Source: Lachnospiraceae bacterium
GTDB lineage: Bacteria > Bacillota > Clostridia > Lachnospirales > Lachnospiraceae
Reading direction: 5' to 3'
Assembly: GCA_009911185.1 (NCBI GenBank)
Contig: QXWW01000002.1
Coordinates: 124,001-188,000 of the forward strand
Length of the DNA: 64,000 bases
Positions within the stretch are counted from its first letter, which is position 1. Every line of letters begins with the position of its first letter. Positions 63,002-64,000 of the stretch are shown here, piece by piece. The translations under genes and the position numbers were made by a program. Below the pieces are notes generated by a model. That model was given only the letters and a program-made list of their open reading frames with translations, made no database searches and had not been told where the DNA came from.

Positions 63002-63349
63002 TTATTTTTGTATTTTCCTATGAATAAGCGTTGAAACCAACATGGCGGCTGCTCCTAAAATCAGATAAATCAAAGCATATATAATAAATGCTTTTTCTCC
63101 TATATCGAAAAATATCCATGAGCCAATTAAAAACAAAACTGCTGAAACAACTGGCATTTCCCATAAACTTTTAAGATTCCTTCCTGCAAAAATACCTATA
63201 ACAATAGAATATATTGGGTTTATGGTGAAAAATAACAGGAAGCAAACCGCCATTCCTGCATCACTATCTATGAAGGTAATTGCCATCCACGGCGCTACAA
63301 ACATAATCAACAAAGAAACTATTAGCCAAAAAATAAACTTATTTTTCAT
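63002..63349 (-). CDS. Small four-helix membrane protein
   Basis: A 115-residue hydrophobic protein: four TM segments (about 6-27, 33-53, 63-80, 88-106) and a basic C-terminus. No motif. The start at 63349 (MKNKF) has GAGAGG eleven bases upstream; a longer reading from 63385 is less likely. Similar orphan membrane proteins are common in accessory regions. Confidence 0.6.
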   Translation of the reverse strand: MKNKFIFWLIVSLLIMFVAPWMAITFIDSDAGMAVCFLLFFTINPIYSIVIGIFAGRNLKSLWEMPVVSAVLFLIGSWIFFDIGEKAFIIYALIYLILGAAAMLVSTLIHRKIQK

Positions 63350-63580
63350 AGTGTTAGGACACCTCTCAATAATAAAAATATACAAGTTTTATTGAACTTC
63401 TAAATTTTAAAAAAACTTATAAATCCCAATTACCACACTTTGCTACATAAAATTTATCTTTATTCAGCTAAATAAAGCAATATTAGCTTCATGCCAATAT
63501 AAATTTTTCCGGTCAGTTTGAAATAGAGTTACTATGTTTTTAAATGCCTTGTGATATCCTATAATTTGATTACATAGCGA

Positions 63581-64000
63581 TTACAGTAAAATACTTCCTT
63601 TCGAATAAATGACTGCATTTCCAGAAATTTTTATATTATCATTGCAACATTCACAATAGAGAATACCTCCTCTTCTGGATAATTGTTTTGCTAATAATTT
63701 ATTTTTTCCTAATTTTTTACTCCATATCGGTACTAAAGTGCTATGTGAAGAACCTGTTACTGGATCTTCAACCATCAATTCTGGACAAAAATATCTCGAA
63801 ACAAAATCCGTATGATTACCTTTTGCAGTTATTACAATTCCAAGCCAAGAATTTAATTTCTTAAGTTTTGCATAATCGGGAATATAATGTTTAACCTCTT
63901 CTTCATTTTCCATTATTACATATAAATCCCGTTCAGAATAAAGCTCAAGAGGCTCAAAACTAAGCAACTCAGCTATATCTGGCTTAGGCATTATGCTTTG
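63581..64000 (-). CDS. PhzF family protein (partial, N-terminal part outside window)
   Basis: The C-terminal ~139 codons of a PhzF-type isomerase-fold protein: 'FVSRYFCPELMVEDPVTGSSHSTLVPIWSKKL' and 'AKQLSRRGGILYCECC'. PhzF proteins are ~260-290 residues, so about half is missing at the window edge; the ATG at 63991 is internal. Substrate unknown. The intergenic 63350-63580 shows nothing notable. Confidence 0.85.
   Translation of the reverse strand, partial: QSIMPKPDIAELLSFEPLELYSERDLYVIMENEEEVKHYIPDYAKLKKLNSWLGIVITAKGNHTDFVSRYFCPELMVEDPVTGSSHSTLVPIWSKKLGKNKLLAKQLSRRGGILYCECCNDNIKISGNAVIYSKGSILL

Noticed and set aside
1-64000. CRISPR array or rRNA operon
   Set aside because: No regularly spaced short repeats and no rRNA signature found anywhere in the window.

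Overview
The window looks like the chromosome of a Lachnospiraceae-type (Clostridia) anaerobe. The evidence is moderate A+T content, strong AGGAGG-type ribosome binding sites, TTGACA/TATAAT promoters, sporulation genes spmA/spmB, and a block with the gene order of the Bacillus subtilis yaaO-yabC region. Genus and species cannot be fixed by eye.

Layout. 0-9.4 kb: end of a MacB-type ABC ATPase gene, an M19 dipeptidase and an NlpC/P60 hydrolase (probable murein-peptide turnover), a CysK-like synthase, initiator tRNA-Met, a DUF4352 lipoprotein with 39-bp tandem repeats, an FMN-binding-like lipoprotein beside a methyl-accepting chemotaxis protein, and an Orn/Lys/Arg decarboxylase. 9.4-16.4 kb: an island with a Cys-rich peptide resembling a RiPP/bacteriocin precursor, two FtsX permeases, a frameshifted S8 protease, a six-TM ABC exporter and a MacB-type ATPase. 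It splits the conserved neighbourhood decarboxylase / nucleotide kinase / yaaR / holB / ricT / tRNA methyltransferase / rsmI, which resumes at 16.5-21.3 kb. The likely precursor has no usable start codon beside its Shine-Dalgarno and the protease is broken, so the island appears to be decaying or phase-silent.

21.4-48.2 kb is mostly ordinary chromosome: DUF2085 and DUF885 proteins, MgtE, MarR, SpmAB, an Ala/Gly:Na+ symporter, an AbiE-like toxin-antitoxin pair, MATE, DacF-type carboxypeptidase, TrmB, RmuC, tRNA-Lys, two cell-envelope proteins, a secreted endonuclease coupled to a small protein, an N-acetylmuramoyl-alanine amidase, two tandem radical-SAM paralogues, nitroreductase/HxlR and YbaK. 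A two-hairpin repeat occurs upstream of two minus-strand transcription units (41.7 and 46.0 kb).

48.69-60.45 kb is a Tn4451-like mobilizable element, bounded by a 17-bp perfect inverted repeat. It carries tnpV, tnpW, a large serine recombinase, a MobC-like protein, a MOB relaxase and a sigma-like regulator. Its cargo is a TetR-flavodoxin-FMN-binding operon, a PadR-HXXEE operon bracketed by two copies of a Cys-rich KTR gene, and an SPFH/zinc-ribbon-TPR/unknown three-gene module bracketed by two copies of the sigma-gene 3' end. The last module resembles the membrane-stress ydjG/ydjI pair of B. subtilis and is the best candidate for an undescribed system. 60.5-64 kb: decayed coding remnants, then small accessory genes and the C-terminal half of a PhzF-family protein.
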